The notes beneath the pieces were generated by a model that did no database searches, was not told the origin of the DNA, and was given only the letters and a program-made list of their open reading frames with translations. From Hermatobates lingyangjiaoensis (lineage: Eukaryota > Arthropoda > Insecta > Hemiptera > Hermatobatidae), in assembly GCA_026182355.1 (NCBI GenBank), contig JAPFBL010000084.1, forward strand, positions 9,965,501-10,029,500: a stretch of 64,000 nt of DNA. The letters run 5' to 3'. Shown in pieces: positions 23,260 to 34,530 of this stretch (within the stretch, counting starts at the first letter, position 1; each line of letters begins with the position of its first letter). A program made the position numbers and the translations under genes.

Positions 23260-23560
23260 GCATTGTTGGGCAGTAAATTTGCTTGGTTCAAATGATTCCT
23301 GTAATTGGAGAAGGTGTGAAGGGACGAGTGATGGCCTGAAGTGAGAGTGAGGGACAGATACAAATAAGAGAGAGCTGTCAGCTCGATGAAATATAGAAAG
23401 GCGGGGTAATTTTTGACGGACAGGTTGGGCGGGGGCCGGCGAGACGTGCGACTTGTTGCCTGTCAGTAAAGTGTTTCCACACTGGAGTAGTGCAAGTTTA
23501 ATGGAAGCGCACCGGTTTCCATTAGGCTAGCTGGTTGGAACGATTTTGGGACAGTTAGTT
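23260..23560. promoter_or_regulatory. GC-richer intronic block
   Basis: A compositional island containing GGGCGGGGGCCGGCGAGACG and GCGCACCGGTTTCCATTAGG. No repeat partner in the window and no convincing reading frame. Possible conserved non-coding element; unverified. Confidence 0.25.
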
Positions 23561-25089
23561 CTATTTATTATTAACGCAGATTTTAATGGTTGGAAGAGAC
23601 AGGGTGGGTCGTCCCCTCCGTCAGTCTCCCATCACTCATCAATATTCAAGCGTTTTGAATTGCCCCTCTGGGCTGATAAATATCTTCTTTTTGGGAATTA
23701 TTTATTGTTGGGGAACGTAGCAAGAGATATATACAGCCACTTCAACTTCCAGCACTTTATTTATATGTGTTCTTAAGTGAAGTAAAAACTATTCTACTGA
23801 TTTTTTGAATTAAGAGAACTCAACAATATTCTGGTAACTCTTTCTTCATTATTTTTAATGTATTTTATTTCTGTGCAATTATATTTTGTGTGTTGTGGAA
23901 CATTACTGAAATTATATTTACGCTTAATGTAGCGTTCTCAAAATATAAGTTTTTTCAAGCGGAAGTATATATTTGTTTGTCACTCATGTTCATTATGTCA
24001 ATATCAGCATTCAAAAATTAGATTATTTTCTTATTGAATAAATTAAAAAAAATAATCATTATTTGTAATAAATTTAATGATATTTTCAGTGTCTTTTTTT
24101 TGAATATATTTTTCATGGGTTCAGATGCGCAAAGGATATAATCCTTTGATGATGATGTAGTAATATCATCGATATATATCATAAGTAGGTTATTATACCC
24201 ATATTCATTGTTTACATACCTCCTTAATCTATTCCTTATTTATGGTCATTTATATAATTCAGTTACTATTGTTTATGAGCACAGAAAGGCCCTACTGGTT
24301 TAATCAGTTCCCAGTATTATTATTTACTAAACAACGGAAGTAATAACATACTTGCTTCATTCGGACTCCTGAGAGTACTTTCTTAGTGTTCCCATTTTAT
24401 CATTCATATACCAAAAATATTAACATTTTATATTTGACTAGTTTTTCTATCAAGTTTTGCTAACATGGATCAATTTATCACTTGCAATATTAATTTTTTC
24501 ACAGTTAATAATTTATTTTCCCGACACATTTTCAAAATGAATCTGTATTGAATCTGTCATGTTTGAATTTCCTTAAAAGCTAATCCATTTCTGAGATAAT
24601 AACTAATATTTAATGGAATGAGAGACTTGATAATGGTCATTGTACTTCTTTACAGATGAAGTGAGAAACTGCTTACCTTGATGGTTACAAATATGTCTTT
24701 AGATAATCATTAATCATGTTTCGTTTTTATCTCTAATATAATGTATATCACATAAGAGTAACGCGCACTCTTTGTTTCTGATATATAATATTAAAACTAT
24801 AGGTATTTCATCTGTGATTTGAAATCAAAACATTAATATCAATAAAAGTTAATTAAATAAATAAATGAATGGAATATGTTTTACATCAACGTTATATAGA
24901 TAAGTACTACGAACTAATATGAGAGAGTATTACAGTTGCTCTTTATAATACAGAAAACTACAGATCAACCTCCAAGTGGAATGAAACAAGGGTTGAATTT
25001 TGTGAAACATTGAAAGGTTTGATTGATAAAATCAATGAATGTTTATTCAAACTTAGATTGGTAGTTTTGACGTCATAATTGGGATGTAA

Positions 25090-25340
25090 ATAAGGCAGAA
25101 ATCGTGAGCAGTTAGAGAAATTAAGAAGCGTGAATGTGATTCAGTTGTAAGTTAGGTTAGCAGACTGGTCAGCTCTTGACTGCATGAAGGGCTGTGGTAG
25201 CGTTGAGCAGTTGGTGGTTGGATTTCCGTGGGTCCCCTATTTGGGGGGCGCGTGCGGCCACACGTGGCCGCGGCTATTTCTGGTTGCCCCACCCTCCAAG
25301 TGCTTTCATATGTTTTATCTTCTGCCCTTTTACAACCAGC
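25090..25340. promoter_or_regulatory. GC-richer intronic block with CACGTG palindrome
   Basis: Centred on the near-palindrome GCGGCCACACGTGGCCGC (25255-25272), which holds a CACGTG E-box, within otherwise AT-rich sequence. A TTGATTGATAAAATCAATGA segment with TGATTGAT-like Exd/Pbx half-sites lies just upstream (25018-25038). Candidate enhancer; inference. Confidence 0.25.
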
Positions 25341-25602
25341 CCAAACCATAACGTGTCAACTTTGATTTAACACACACACATTAAGGTAGGAATCGAAAAG
25401 CCATTTGAAAAGTTCTAATGCTTGAAACAAATAACACTTAATGCTTTTTTACTTGTTAACAACATCATTACAAAAATTTTTGGAATAAATTAAATCCAAA
25501 TTTTAGAAAGAAACCATTTCTTTCTAACATCTAATTTATAACAATATATATTTAAAGGTTAAAAATTATACTATACGTAAACAATAAATAGATTCATATA
25601 TA

Positions 25603-25750
25603 TGATCAAACCACAATAAGAAATGGGTAAACTCTGAAAAGGTTTTTGACTCTGACGAAGACTGCTTGTTGAAAGATCTTAGTCTTGTTTTCCCATTTCT
25701 TATTGTGTTTTGATCATTGATTGTTATTTCACGTGCTTATGTGAAATATA
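25603..25750 (+). repeat. Repeat family B, copy 3
   Basis: A short inverted left piece (GATCAAACCACAATAAGAAA), then the + oriented unit: GGTTTTTGACTCTGACGAAG, GAAAGATCTTAGTC, TTGTTTTCCCATTTCTTATTG, TGATCATTGATTGTTATTTC and ACGTGCTTATGTGAAAT, ending in a TA run. The hammerhead-like core at 25648-25684 has lost the pairing half of stem II. Confidence 0.8.
25648..25684 (+). ncRNA. Hammerhead-like core, family B copy 3, stem II broken
   Basis: GACT, CTGACGA, GAA, AGATCT, T and AGTC are intact, but the CGGT half of stem II is deleted. Probably inactive; useful as an aligned member of the family. Confidence 0.35.
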
Positions 25751-25978
25751 TATATATATATAATATATATATATACTTAAAAACAAACAATTGAATGATA
25801 CACAGTTATAGACACTCAGGATTTTCCATAATTTCAGAAAGAGTCGTTGATCAGAGGAAATCAAGACTACTCCACCCTCACTACCAACTTTCACTTCAAC
25901 AGAAAGCAGTTTTCAGTTGGCATTTAAAGGCCAAAGTAGTCAGTAATATGTATATTTAGTTAATATAAGTAGTTTAAG

Positions 25979-26013
25979 AACCTGATGATGACCCATGGGG
26001 CCGAAAGCTTGTT
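25979..26013 (+). ncRNA. Hammerhead-like core, family H
   Basis: AAC, CTGATGA (25982-25988), an extra T, then stem II with CCC/GGG pairs, GAA (26003-26005), palindromic AGCT (26006-26009), T (CUU triplet) and GTT pairing with AAC. Only three stem I pairs. The flanking 25780-26120 sequence looks like a repeat but has no second copy here. Confidence 0.35.
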
Positions 26014-26206
26014 ATCTTAGTTTAATCTAGTGTAGTGTTTAATTAAATATAGTTATCCCAGTGAAGTGGTTATTTCCGCCTTTGAATGTCGTATGCTAGT
26101 TTGCTTTGGCAATTATCACCTTTCAAAAGAAAATTGTAAGGAAAATAGAAGCTATAAGTAAGAAGATCGTGAATGCAGAATCTGCACATTCAATATATTA
26201 TACATA

Positions 26207-26238
<32 letters not shown>

Positions 26239-26246
26239 ATATAATA
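26207..26246. repeat. (TA)n-rich microsatellite
   Basis: A TA run with interruptions on the left border of the large fold-back at 26262-27197; a matching TA run lies at its right border (27195-27219). Confidence 0.85.
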
Positions 26247-26261
26247 TGTTGAATCAGATTA

Positions 26262-27197
26262 TTTATTGAAAAAGACGAGCCAATCCCTGTTACGTATTAA
26301 TTTGGGCACTTCTTATTGGTGTGGGTGTTTTTCGTTAAACACGTTTCTCCTTAGCAACTCGTCTGCTCGGCCGCCTCAGCCTTCACTCCAGGAGAGGGCT
26401 CGCAGTCCCTACTTAATTTTCCAATAAGTTGGATGAAGGTCTTGGCTCTGGCTTGGAAGTGTACCTCGTCGAACTCGGTGTTTACTATGGGCTTAGTTTT
26501 CATTAGATACTGGTTGTTGGTGATTTTCTGTAGAATCTATTGTTGTGGGTGTTATTGAGAACCTTTCCCTCGGTTTCTAACACGCTTGGCCACATCCGAC
26601 CGTCCTTCCTGGAAGTCTGCAGTCCTACTTTAATTTCACAGAGGAAAATGGCCGTTCATAACTGGTCGCAACGACACGAGGAAGGCGCCACGCATTCTTC
26701 AAGAAAACACTGCAGTAAAGGGGTCTAATGACAAACGCCACACCAATAACTTCAACTCATAATTCCCATAGCCCGAGGTTCTTACGAGGAATTCTTCTAG
26801 TGAGGACTATGCCATTTCTGCCCTCTGTGAAATTAAAGTAGGGACTGCGAGCCTCTCCAGGAAGGACGGCGATCAAGCGTGTTAGGAAACCGACGGGAAA
26901 GTTCTACATACACCCCAACAATAGAATCTACAGAAAACACCAACAACCAGTATCTAATGAAAACCACTAAGCATAGTAACACCGAGTTCGACGAGGTACA
27001 CTTCCAAGCCAGGACGCCAAGACCTTCATCCAACTTATTGGAAAATTAAGTAGGACTGCGAGCCCTCTCCTGGATGTGAAGCTGAGGCGGCGAGCAGACG
27101 GAGTGTGCTAAGGAGAAACGTGTTTAACGAAAAACACCCACAACAATAAGAAGTGCCAAAGTAATACGTAACAGGGATGGCTCGTCTTTTTCAATAT
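26262..27197. repeat. Large fold-back element, family E (about 390-bp arms)
   Basis: Arms at about 26262-26653 and 26810-27197 are inverted copies around a unique centre (26654-26809). Each arm contains two related sub-blocks with CTCGCAGTCC-TACTT-AATTT about 220 bp apart (26388-26420 and 26607-26637 in the left arm). The ends carry AAAAAGACGAGCCA-TCCCTG. TA runs flank it. On the + strand of the right arm one frame reads fairly long (KRVRKPTGKFYIHPNNRIYR), which may be a relic of coding sequence, but I cannot assign it. Confidence 0.85.
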
Positions 27198-27217
27198 ATA
27201 TATATTATATATATATA

Positions 27218-27375
27218 GTTCAATATAAACAAAGAAACATAGAGAAATCAGAAGAACACACTTACAGTCTCTGTAAGTACTTACAGGAGACTGTAAGTGT
27301 GTTCTTCTGATTTCTCTATGTTTCTTTGTTTATATTTAACTATATTTGTCCGTTTTGGATCGTATTTCCAACGAA
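27218..27375. repeat. Fold-back repeat family C, copy 2
   Basis: Arms 27218-27271 and 27287-27340 are near-perfect inverses (CAATATAAACAAAGAAACAT, AGAGAAATCAGAAGAACACA). The right arm continues to TTTGTCCGTTTTGGATCGTA as in copy 1 at 3300. Both arms begin at GAGAC, the base predicted to follow hammerhead cleavage in copy 1. The 15-nt centre TGTAAGTACTTACAG is itself nearly palindromic. Flanked by TA runs. Confidence 0.85.
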
Positions 27376-27499
27376 AAAAAGTGTATATATATATATATAT
27401 CGCTAAAGCCTTGCTTATTATTTTTAATCTTGTACGTTTCCTACATAATTTCTCTGATCTTCTTACACAAGGTTTCTACTTCTCTGGTAAAATATAAAT

Positions 27500-28180
27500 C
27501 AATTCTCCAAATGATTTATTTTTAATCTTCACAAAGTTTTTTACGTTTCGGTCTAAACTGACCATTTTCATGGAAAAATCATTAACAATATGCAAAATTA
27601 TTTTAAAAACCAATAAATATTATAAGAACCGAAATATTATAAAATCAAAAATATACATTAGACATTAACTTAAAACTTGAATATAATCTTTACATCAACA
27701 GGTTTGTTTTGATCAGGTTTCTATTTAAACACTTCCAATTACACTACTTCAACGTTAGAAAACATTAATTAATTACACAATCTAGTTATTATGTCCTTGT
27801 CATGTGTGTAATTTTAAGGTTCTTATAAAAAAAACGGCCTGATCGTTTAAGTTCAGCTTCTTATACCAAACGATTCTGTAATATTACCACGTGGCTAAAT
27901 ATTATAGAATCGTTAGGTGTATAGGAGGAGAAGCCGAACCTTAACGATCAGGCCACTTGTTTGCCAAGAATGAAAAAATTACACACATGACAAGGATATA
28001 ATGACTAAATAGTGTAATTATTATGTTGTAATTTTGATGTAGTGCAATTAGAAGTGGTTAAAGTGAAACTAGATCAAAACAAACCTGTTGATATAAAGGT
28101 TATATTTAGGTTTTACGTGAAAATGTAATGTATATTTTAGATTTGTTTTAATCATATTGTTAGGGATTTCTTCTTGAAAA
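27500..28180. repeat. Fold-back element with about 300-bp arms, family G
   Basis: Inverted arms meet near 27890 (ACCACGTGGCT). Matching blocks include GGCCTGATCGTT with AACGATCAGGCC, CATGTGTGTAATTTT with AAAATTACACACATGA, and ACAGGTTTGTTTTGATC with GATCAAAACAAACCTGT. Weaker similarity continues outward (AAAATATACATT and TTAACAATATG). Non-coding. A decayed hammerhead-like core sits at the outer left end. Confidence 0.8.
27537..27578 (-). ncRNA. Decayed hammerhead-like core, family G
   Basis: On the minus strand: TTTTT, a damaged core CCATGA, GGTC/GACC as stem II, GAA, palindromic ACGT, A (GUA triplet), then AAAAA pairing with TTTTT. The CTGATGA block lacks a base, so activity is unlikely, but the order of parts matches families A-D. 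Confidence 0.3.
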
Positions 28181-28596
28181 TTGCCACCGTAGACGGAGAC
28201 TATGTGAATCTTAAAAATAAATCATATGGTTTAATTTTAAAAAATTAAAATCGTAGTATCTGTAACCTAAAGCAATTGTTAAAGGAAAGCCCTTTCGGGA
28301 AGATGCTAGAGCTAGAAGGGGAAGATAACAAAATGAGAAAGAGTTCTTTATTGGCAGTGCCAAGTTTGCGGATGCCAGGGAAGTAGGTTGTAACAAGATA
28401 GGGAGATTCACTGCATGAGGAAGTGGAAACAGAAGTGGTGGGGAGACAAAAAGAATTATAAGGAGGGGAGACAAAACATTTTTGCTGGAATCAATCTTCT
28501 TGTCAGTAAAGTAAGAGGATATCCTCGCTCTATAAATCTATTATTACGTTTCTGAAGGTGGTGATTTTTAGGTTGTCTTTAGGAAGAGATATGATT

Positions 28597-28935
28597 AGTT
28601 GCGTTCAGAAATCAATAGGAATAACTTTTTTGCAGGTCATGTTGAACCAAAATATGGGGTTGTTGAAAGGTCTCAGTTACTCGTTACCCTGCCTCCGTTA
28701 TTCCACCAATGGGAATAACTGTAATCTGCAGTCTACAATAGAACTAAGGAGTTCACTGCGAGCTGAAGCTCAAGTTTTCTGCCAATACTGTTATTTTAAA
28801 GTGGGACTGTGCAACCATTGGCAGAATAACGGAGGCTTCGCAGGGTAGCGAGTAACTGTGACCCTTCAACAACCTTATACTTGAATTCAACTTGACCTGC
28901 AATAACTTTATTCCTATTGGTCATGAACGCAAGTA
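28597..28935. repeat. Fold-back repeat, about 340 bp
   Basis: Left arm (28597-28745) and right arm (28805-28935) are diverged inverses: GCGTTCA-AATCAATAGGAA with TTCCTATTGGTCATGAACGC, CAGTTACTCGTTACCCTGC with GCAGGGTAGCGAGTAACTG, and CCTCCGTTATTC with GAATAACGGAGG. The right end TATTGGTCATGAACGCAA resembles the start of the tandem units that follow. Confidence 0.8.
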
Positions 28936-28947
28936 ATTATATATATA

Positions 28948-29270
28948 TTTCTATTGGTCAGGAACACAACTATTGATGTAGAGAAAAACAAACTTGTGGT
29001 ATTTTTCTATTTACTGTGTACTTATAGTTTACTTTGAAAGTTTGTTGTCCTTCGAGGGTCGTTTTTTTTTGAGGATAATATATATATATATATATTTCTA
29101 TTGGTCAGGAGCACAACTATTGATATATATACACGTGTAAAAGTAAACTATGGGTACAAAGTAAAGAGAAAAACAGACTTACAGTATTTTTCTATTTACT
29201 GTGTACCTATAGTTTTCTTTGAAAGTTTGTTGTCTTTTATGGATCGTTTTTTTCTTATGGTAATATATAT
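28948..29270. repeat. Tandem duplication, two units of about 150-170 bp
   Basis: Units from 28948 and 29096 both run TTCTATTGGTCAGGA-CACAACTATTG, AGAGAAAAAC, GTATTTTTCTATTTACTGTG, TATAGTTT-CTTTGAAAGTTTG, TTGTC-TTC-GG and end in a TA run. The second unit has an extra piece after ATTGATATATATACACG. The unit start matches the end of the preceding fold-back, so all three may share one source element. Confidence 0.85.
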
Positions 29271-29889
29271 ATATATTAATATATGGAAAAATAGAGAGGG
29301 AGATAGAGAGAAAATCAAAAGTGCTAGTTGATAATAGTATTTTTTATCATACGCCTTACCAAATCTGGAATGTTAGTACTGCGCTCAAGACTGTAAGATC
29401 TCTGTGTTTAGTAAGCCTTTTACTATTTCTAAAAGCTCAATAAATAAAACCCTTACCTATTAAATCCCAGTTGTGCTTGCTTTTAGTGGTAGTGTCATTT
29501 TAGTCAACCCTCTATCACTCCGCTTATCAAAGTTGATAACTTTACTCATTAGTCAGGCAAATCCATTAGTTTAACCTGCTATCTCATCAATTTTTTCCTG
29601 GTTCATTCTTTACTGTTGCCTCTTCAGAAATTAATAATTTATTCAGTTATTGGGACAAGCAGCACGGTATCATAATATATTGTGTTGTTATTTTCAATTT
29701 ATGTTATATATGTGGTAAAAGTTATAATCATTTTTTGGTTTCCAATTTATTAAATTAAAAAAAACAACTAAGATATTATTTGAATCAAGAAAAGGTAACT
29801 TATTTCATGATAAGTTTTAAATTAATGATTGTCTTGAAATTATTGATCACCTCTTTGTTTTAAGTTTAATAGTTTTTTGAAAAATGTTT

Positions 29890-30227
29890 CAAAATATAAA
29901 GGACTACAATTATAGTAACAAAGACAAAATATTCTGGCATTTAGGAAGAAGGCTATTCATCACTCATTACTTGAAAAGTCTAAGGTTTTAGAAAATCATT
30001 TTCCTGAGTTAACAAAGGTAATAAACGAAGGCAGTGAGGACACTGGTGAATCTTTTGAAAGTCGTAAAACAGTTTTAAATGCACTGATCAAATAATGTAG
30101 TGATAGATTCAAGGATTTTACAATATAACTATTATATAAGAATTTGTTTATCCATTCGTGGTGACTTTTTGGGGAAGTGGGACGGTGCTAAAATGGCCTT
30201 TACTCCATGAAAGGTTCCTCACCCCTG
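29890..30227 (+). mobile_element. hAT transposon remnant, 3' end
   Basis: Around 29950-30110 one + frame reads HFPELTKVINEGSEDT, then a stop-containing CSDRFKDF, similar to the region of ZBED/GTF2IRD2-type hAT transposases after the core. The segment ends with GGTTCCTCACCCCTG (30213-30227), the inverse of a CAGGGGTGAGGAACC hAT end. No start and no target duplication found. Strand and family are moderately supported. Confidence 0.45.
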
Positions 30228-30559
30228 CTTTAGAGTGTATTCATTGTGCATAAACCATATATTATATATAAGGGAACCATATATTTTAGTCAAAAGGTCT
30301 CAGTTCCATTTGTGGATGTCTTGCTCTTGCTTGGACATTGATTTTGTTTCATGTGTTCATCATGAAATCTTTTTAGATACATGTGAGTCAATTACATAAA
30401 TGATTCGTTGTAAAATAGTAGTCAAAAATAACTGCAATGAACATCTATAGAGCTGGTAATTCTTCAGTCCTTGATAATTTTTTACCGTAAGGCTTGTCTT
30501 TACTTAATGTAATAATGGTTTAATTCATTGTAAAAAAAAAAGTTGTTTTTGTCGATTGA

Positions 30560-30700
30560 GAGGATGTGATAGGGAAATGAAGGTTGTCGTGGAGATGGAG
30601 GCATTGTTTATGCGGCCACGCCTCGCACTCCTTTCCACATCGCCTCACGCTGCAGCTGGTTGTTGGGAGAGCCCGCGTCGTTGACCGAACAATCCATTTC
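30560..30700. promoter_or_regulatory. GC-richer block sharing motifs with 61370-61440
   Basis: Contains GCGGCCACGCC followed by CCACATCGCCTCACGC; the block at 61378-61435 has GCGGCCACGCC and CCCACATCGCCTCCC in the same order with more sequence between. Not otherwise repeated in the window. Could be a diverged repeat or related regulatory modules. Confidence 0.3.
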
Positions 30701-32299
30701 ATTTTAGATTTTTGGAAGCAACCATTCATTCCAATAGTGTTTTAAATGTTATTTTTCACAAATGTTTAGTATTTACACAAATATGTAGTATTTACTTCAC
30801 ACTTGAAACCTTGAACGACAATACCTCAATACAATTTGCAGTAAGAGTACCTTTATGAATGCAAGCTTTGAGGAAAAGAACGTGTTTTGAACACGTGGTG
30901 TTCTTTCGTTAGTTATATTTGCTTCATGGTAAAGGACTGCATGAAAAGGAATAACGTGTCAGAACGCGTTCTCTTCACAAAACTTCTTTTGAGTTTTTTT
31001 TTATATTCCATTTTTTTATATCCAATCTGTATGAATACTAAGTGAATACTAAATTGAAGTTTAAATGAATATTAAAATGAACATGAATACTAAAATTTAG
31101 TTCGTTCACAAATCCATACACTGCTGATTGAATAAAAGTTTATTACCTTCAAGTTTAGTTTAATTTTCATTCACGGAAAAATGCTTTCTTCCTGAAATTC
31201 TACCAGTTCTATGGTTTTGTGCTTACTTGTGTAGTATTTCGACGAATAGCATGTAAACTCAGTAATTACTGAGTTTAAAAATAATTTTCCTTAAATAATT
31301 TTAAGCAAATTATTTATAAGGAAATTAGTATCACATTTGATTTTTAAATGTTTAATTAATGTCATGCATATTATGTGTCCAAGTATCTTATCTATAACAT
31401 TTTTAAATATTAAAATATAATGTCTTTAATATTTAAAAAAAAAAAAACTGGAGAGTAAAAATTAGCTTTTTAAATGAAAAAACATACACCGCTACAATAC
31501 CAAATCATGATCAAAAATGTTGACAATCAATTTAACTTTGGGTTTACATGAATCATTATTACAATGTATGAAAAACATGAATACCGTTGAAAGAAACATT
31601 TAGAAGACCATTTAATAGCATTCTTAGAATAAACACAAAAGCAACAATATACATAGTATATGTTGAAAATATCATAGAAGGAAGAGAATGCCGAAAATTG
31701 CATTGATTTAATCTGTCATAAGTAAATTTCGTTTTTACTTTTTCTGCATACAGTTGGTATTAAAACAGCATATTATTGTGATTTTGAGTGCATATTTAAG
31801 TGCTTGTGCGATTGGATAAGAAACGTAAATTGGTAATTTGATCTATTAGGAAAAACTGTTTGACATCCCCAGTTTGATTTTTCTAAGACAATCCGACAAT
31901 TTGTTTGCTGTAGATGAAACATAATTTTTTAATGATGATGATAATGATGATTAAACATGAATTTAACAATGTTTTAATATTATCTTTTAGTACAATGTTT
32001 CTAGTTGCAATATTATAAAGTCAGTTAGTTTTTACCGGCAATATTGAGCACTAGAAGAATGCAATCACCAGAAGCTTAGGCACGAATTAGTACCCGTTTG
32101 GCATAAAGAACGATATACCTTTCCCATGATTTAAAATTACGTGAATACAATTAGGTTTTTCTACACTATTATAACATATATATTCCAGAACTATATAATA
32201 ATAATAGCCAATTTATTTCATAGAAAAATAATTACACTTGTTAATAAAAATAACATTTTTTTTTATAAAACTTGCGTATATATATGTTACAATAATTTT

Positions 32300-32695
32300 T
32301 TTTCAATTATAAAACTAGGCCCACTTCTGGGGATAAACCTCTCTCAACTACATCGTTCTCGGGAGACTCTGAACCACATTGGTCCTGCTGTTTCTTTAAC
32401 TTCATCTTCCCATCTTCTTCTTTATCTTCCCACTTTTCTGCTAGCTTCTGTAGGACACCATTCAGTAATTTGTTTGTCCATATATCGTTCTTCATCCTCA
32501 TGAAATGTGCCCACTTCCATTTTAGTGCACATACTGTTGTCAAAATATTTTTTATTCCTGTTTTTCTATTTATTAGTTGTCTCCTTATTGTGTCATGTTC
32601 CTTATTCCCTAGTAAACTTCTCTCGATTACTCTTTGTGTCGTCCACTGTGAACTAACTATACTACTGTCATATGTCATGACGACTTCGAAAACAC
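32300..32695 (-). mobile_element. RTE-like LINE, 5'-truncated 3' end of the reverse transcriptase ORF
   Basis: The minus strand has an open frame (32307-32678) beginning MTYDSSIVSSQWTTQRVIER and containing SLLGNKEHDTIRRQ, LTTVCALKWKWAHFMRMKND and IWTNKLLNGV. These match the conserved C-terminal tail of many animal non-LTR retrotransposon proteins (consensus from memory: MTYGSETW, ERSMLG, IRQ, LKWKWAGH.AR..D.RW). Upstream domains are missing, so it is a typical 5'-truncated copy. The 3' side runs into AT-rich sequence near 32280. The last part of the frame (KKQQDQCGSESPENDVV) may be altered. Confidence 0.85.
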
Positions 32696-34069
32696 CCTGA
32701 CTTTAGGAGTGTTTATAATATTTGCTATATAGGCCCAGACATTCAAACGTCGTTAGGGATTATGAAAAATTTATCATGGGACTTCAAAAGCCGTAGATCT
32801 GCAAGCACTGAAAAATAATTTATCTTTATGAACACTATATTAATGTAACTAAAAAATTTGTCTAAAAATATTTTAAAGTCTTATAAATCTAATAACTGGA
32901 TTTTGTTAAAAAAAAATATGACTAATATAAACATATCTAACATTAAGACAGGTTGAGATAAGTAGCAAATGAGTTTAAAGTTTGTTCACTATACTTTTCA
33001 ATAGTCTGAAATTATTGATATTTTTTAGCTCCCTAAATGTATGTAAATACTACATGTAAAATTTCAAACTTCAGATTTTAGCAGTTTAGTGGTAATAAAA
33101 TGTGACTTTCTATGATGAAATTGTACTAAAAATCTAAGCTCATTTTCCCATACAGAATGAATTTTATATTTCAATTTGATTATAAACCTCCAAATGTAAC
33201 CTGTATCATGTTCACAACTTTTAGATTCAATCCTAAGTCAAAATAAAAATATTTTTAGCAAAAATATATATTATTTATCGAAAAAGCGTTAACTATTTTC
33301 AAATTTAAAAAAAATATGTTGTTTAAAAGCACATTATGAGCTGTAAAATAGATTTTCAAAAAAGCATATTTCCCAAAAGCCATATAGCTGCTGAATAAGG
33401 ATTATTTTTGTGTATAATATCCAACTGATTGATGAAACGGGATGGAAGACTTGTAGTGTGCTCAGAAAAATTTGTATTGCCACTCACCTCCTAAACACAT
33501 ACATAGACATGATGAAAAAGAAAAAAGTGGACTGTGGAAACTTCTGATAGAGTAGTTTAATGATTACTGTAATTTACTTATAGCAAAGTTAAGAGTCAAC
33601 AAAGATGTGGTTATTTATATATATTTTAAGTAAATTATGATTTCTGGTAATTGTTATTCGTTATATAGAAACACAAAGGGAAACGAACAAGATCAGTTTT
33701 TTAACAGCATGTGACTAAGTTTTAATCGAATAATGTTCGGTAGAGAATATTGACAATTTATATATATAGTAACTGTTGAATAGGTAGCAACACATAAGAA
33801 ACTTACTAGAATCAATATTTCGAACAGCAGTTCGACGTTCCAAATGAACGTGTTTAATCTGGAATCTTGCTTTAGGCATACAGAACAAGATTTGACAATA
33901 AACATGATTGTTATCTTATGTTAAATTTTGTGCAAATATAGAATTACCAACGAATTATCCGTAAACTAATGAATTTAACAAGTGTACATATTTTGCACTG
34001 TTTTTTTTTTATTAATTTCATGTGATGTGCTGTTATCTTGGAAATGTTTTGCAAAAAAGTTGTATTACA

Positions 34070-34530
34070 TTTTCATGTTTAAGCATCTGTCTGACTGTTG
34101 TGAGTTTGAAGGTTCATGGTGACTGTGAAATGTAGGAGAGTGTAACGGAGCAGTCATTCTCACCACATGGTGCCCTATGCCTATCATAGACTAATTGGAA
34201 TCTATTAACAATTAATGAAGAAGATGGATGGTTTGTTGAAATGATGTATTCATCAGACCATGTGTTACTGGAGTTGAGTTGGTGAAGGTGTGGCAGTTTT
34301 TAGACTAAAGTCTGTACTAGAGGCATCTCTGCCAGCTGAGAGAAGTGAAAACGGACGGGATGTGTCCGGTGCGTGTCTAATGCACCACCCAAGCTTTACC
34401 CCAGCACTTCCAAGGGCTCGTTGTTTTTGCCCTTCGTCCTTCTCGGAACCAGTCCTTTCTTCCATTTTGCCCATTCGAGGCCTTTTTGTCCACAATCCCT
34501 GTACCATTTCTCCTTCTGACCTTAAACTGA
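34070..34530. promoter_or_regulatory. GC-richer intronic block
   Basis: A patch with balanced composition and overlapping chance frames on both strands (34265-34507, 34290-34544). It contains GTGTCCGGTGCGTGTCTAAT and CCATTCGAGGCC. Frames on both strands argue against a real protein. Candidate conserved non-coding element only. Confidence 0.2.

Noticed and set aside
32141..32503. 120-codon plus-strand frame
   Set aside because: It is the antisense shadow of the LINE reverse-transcriptase tail.
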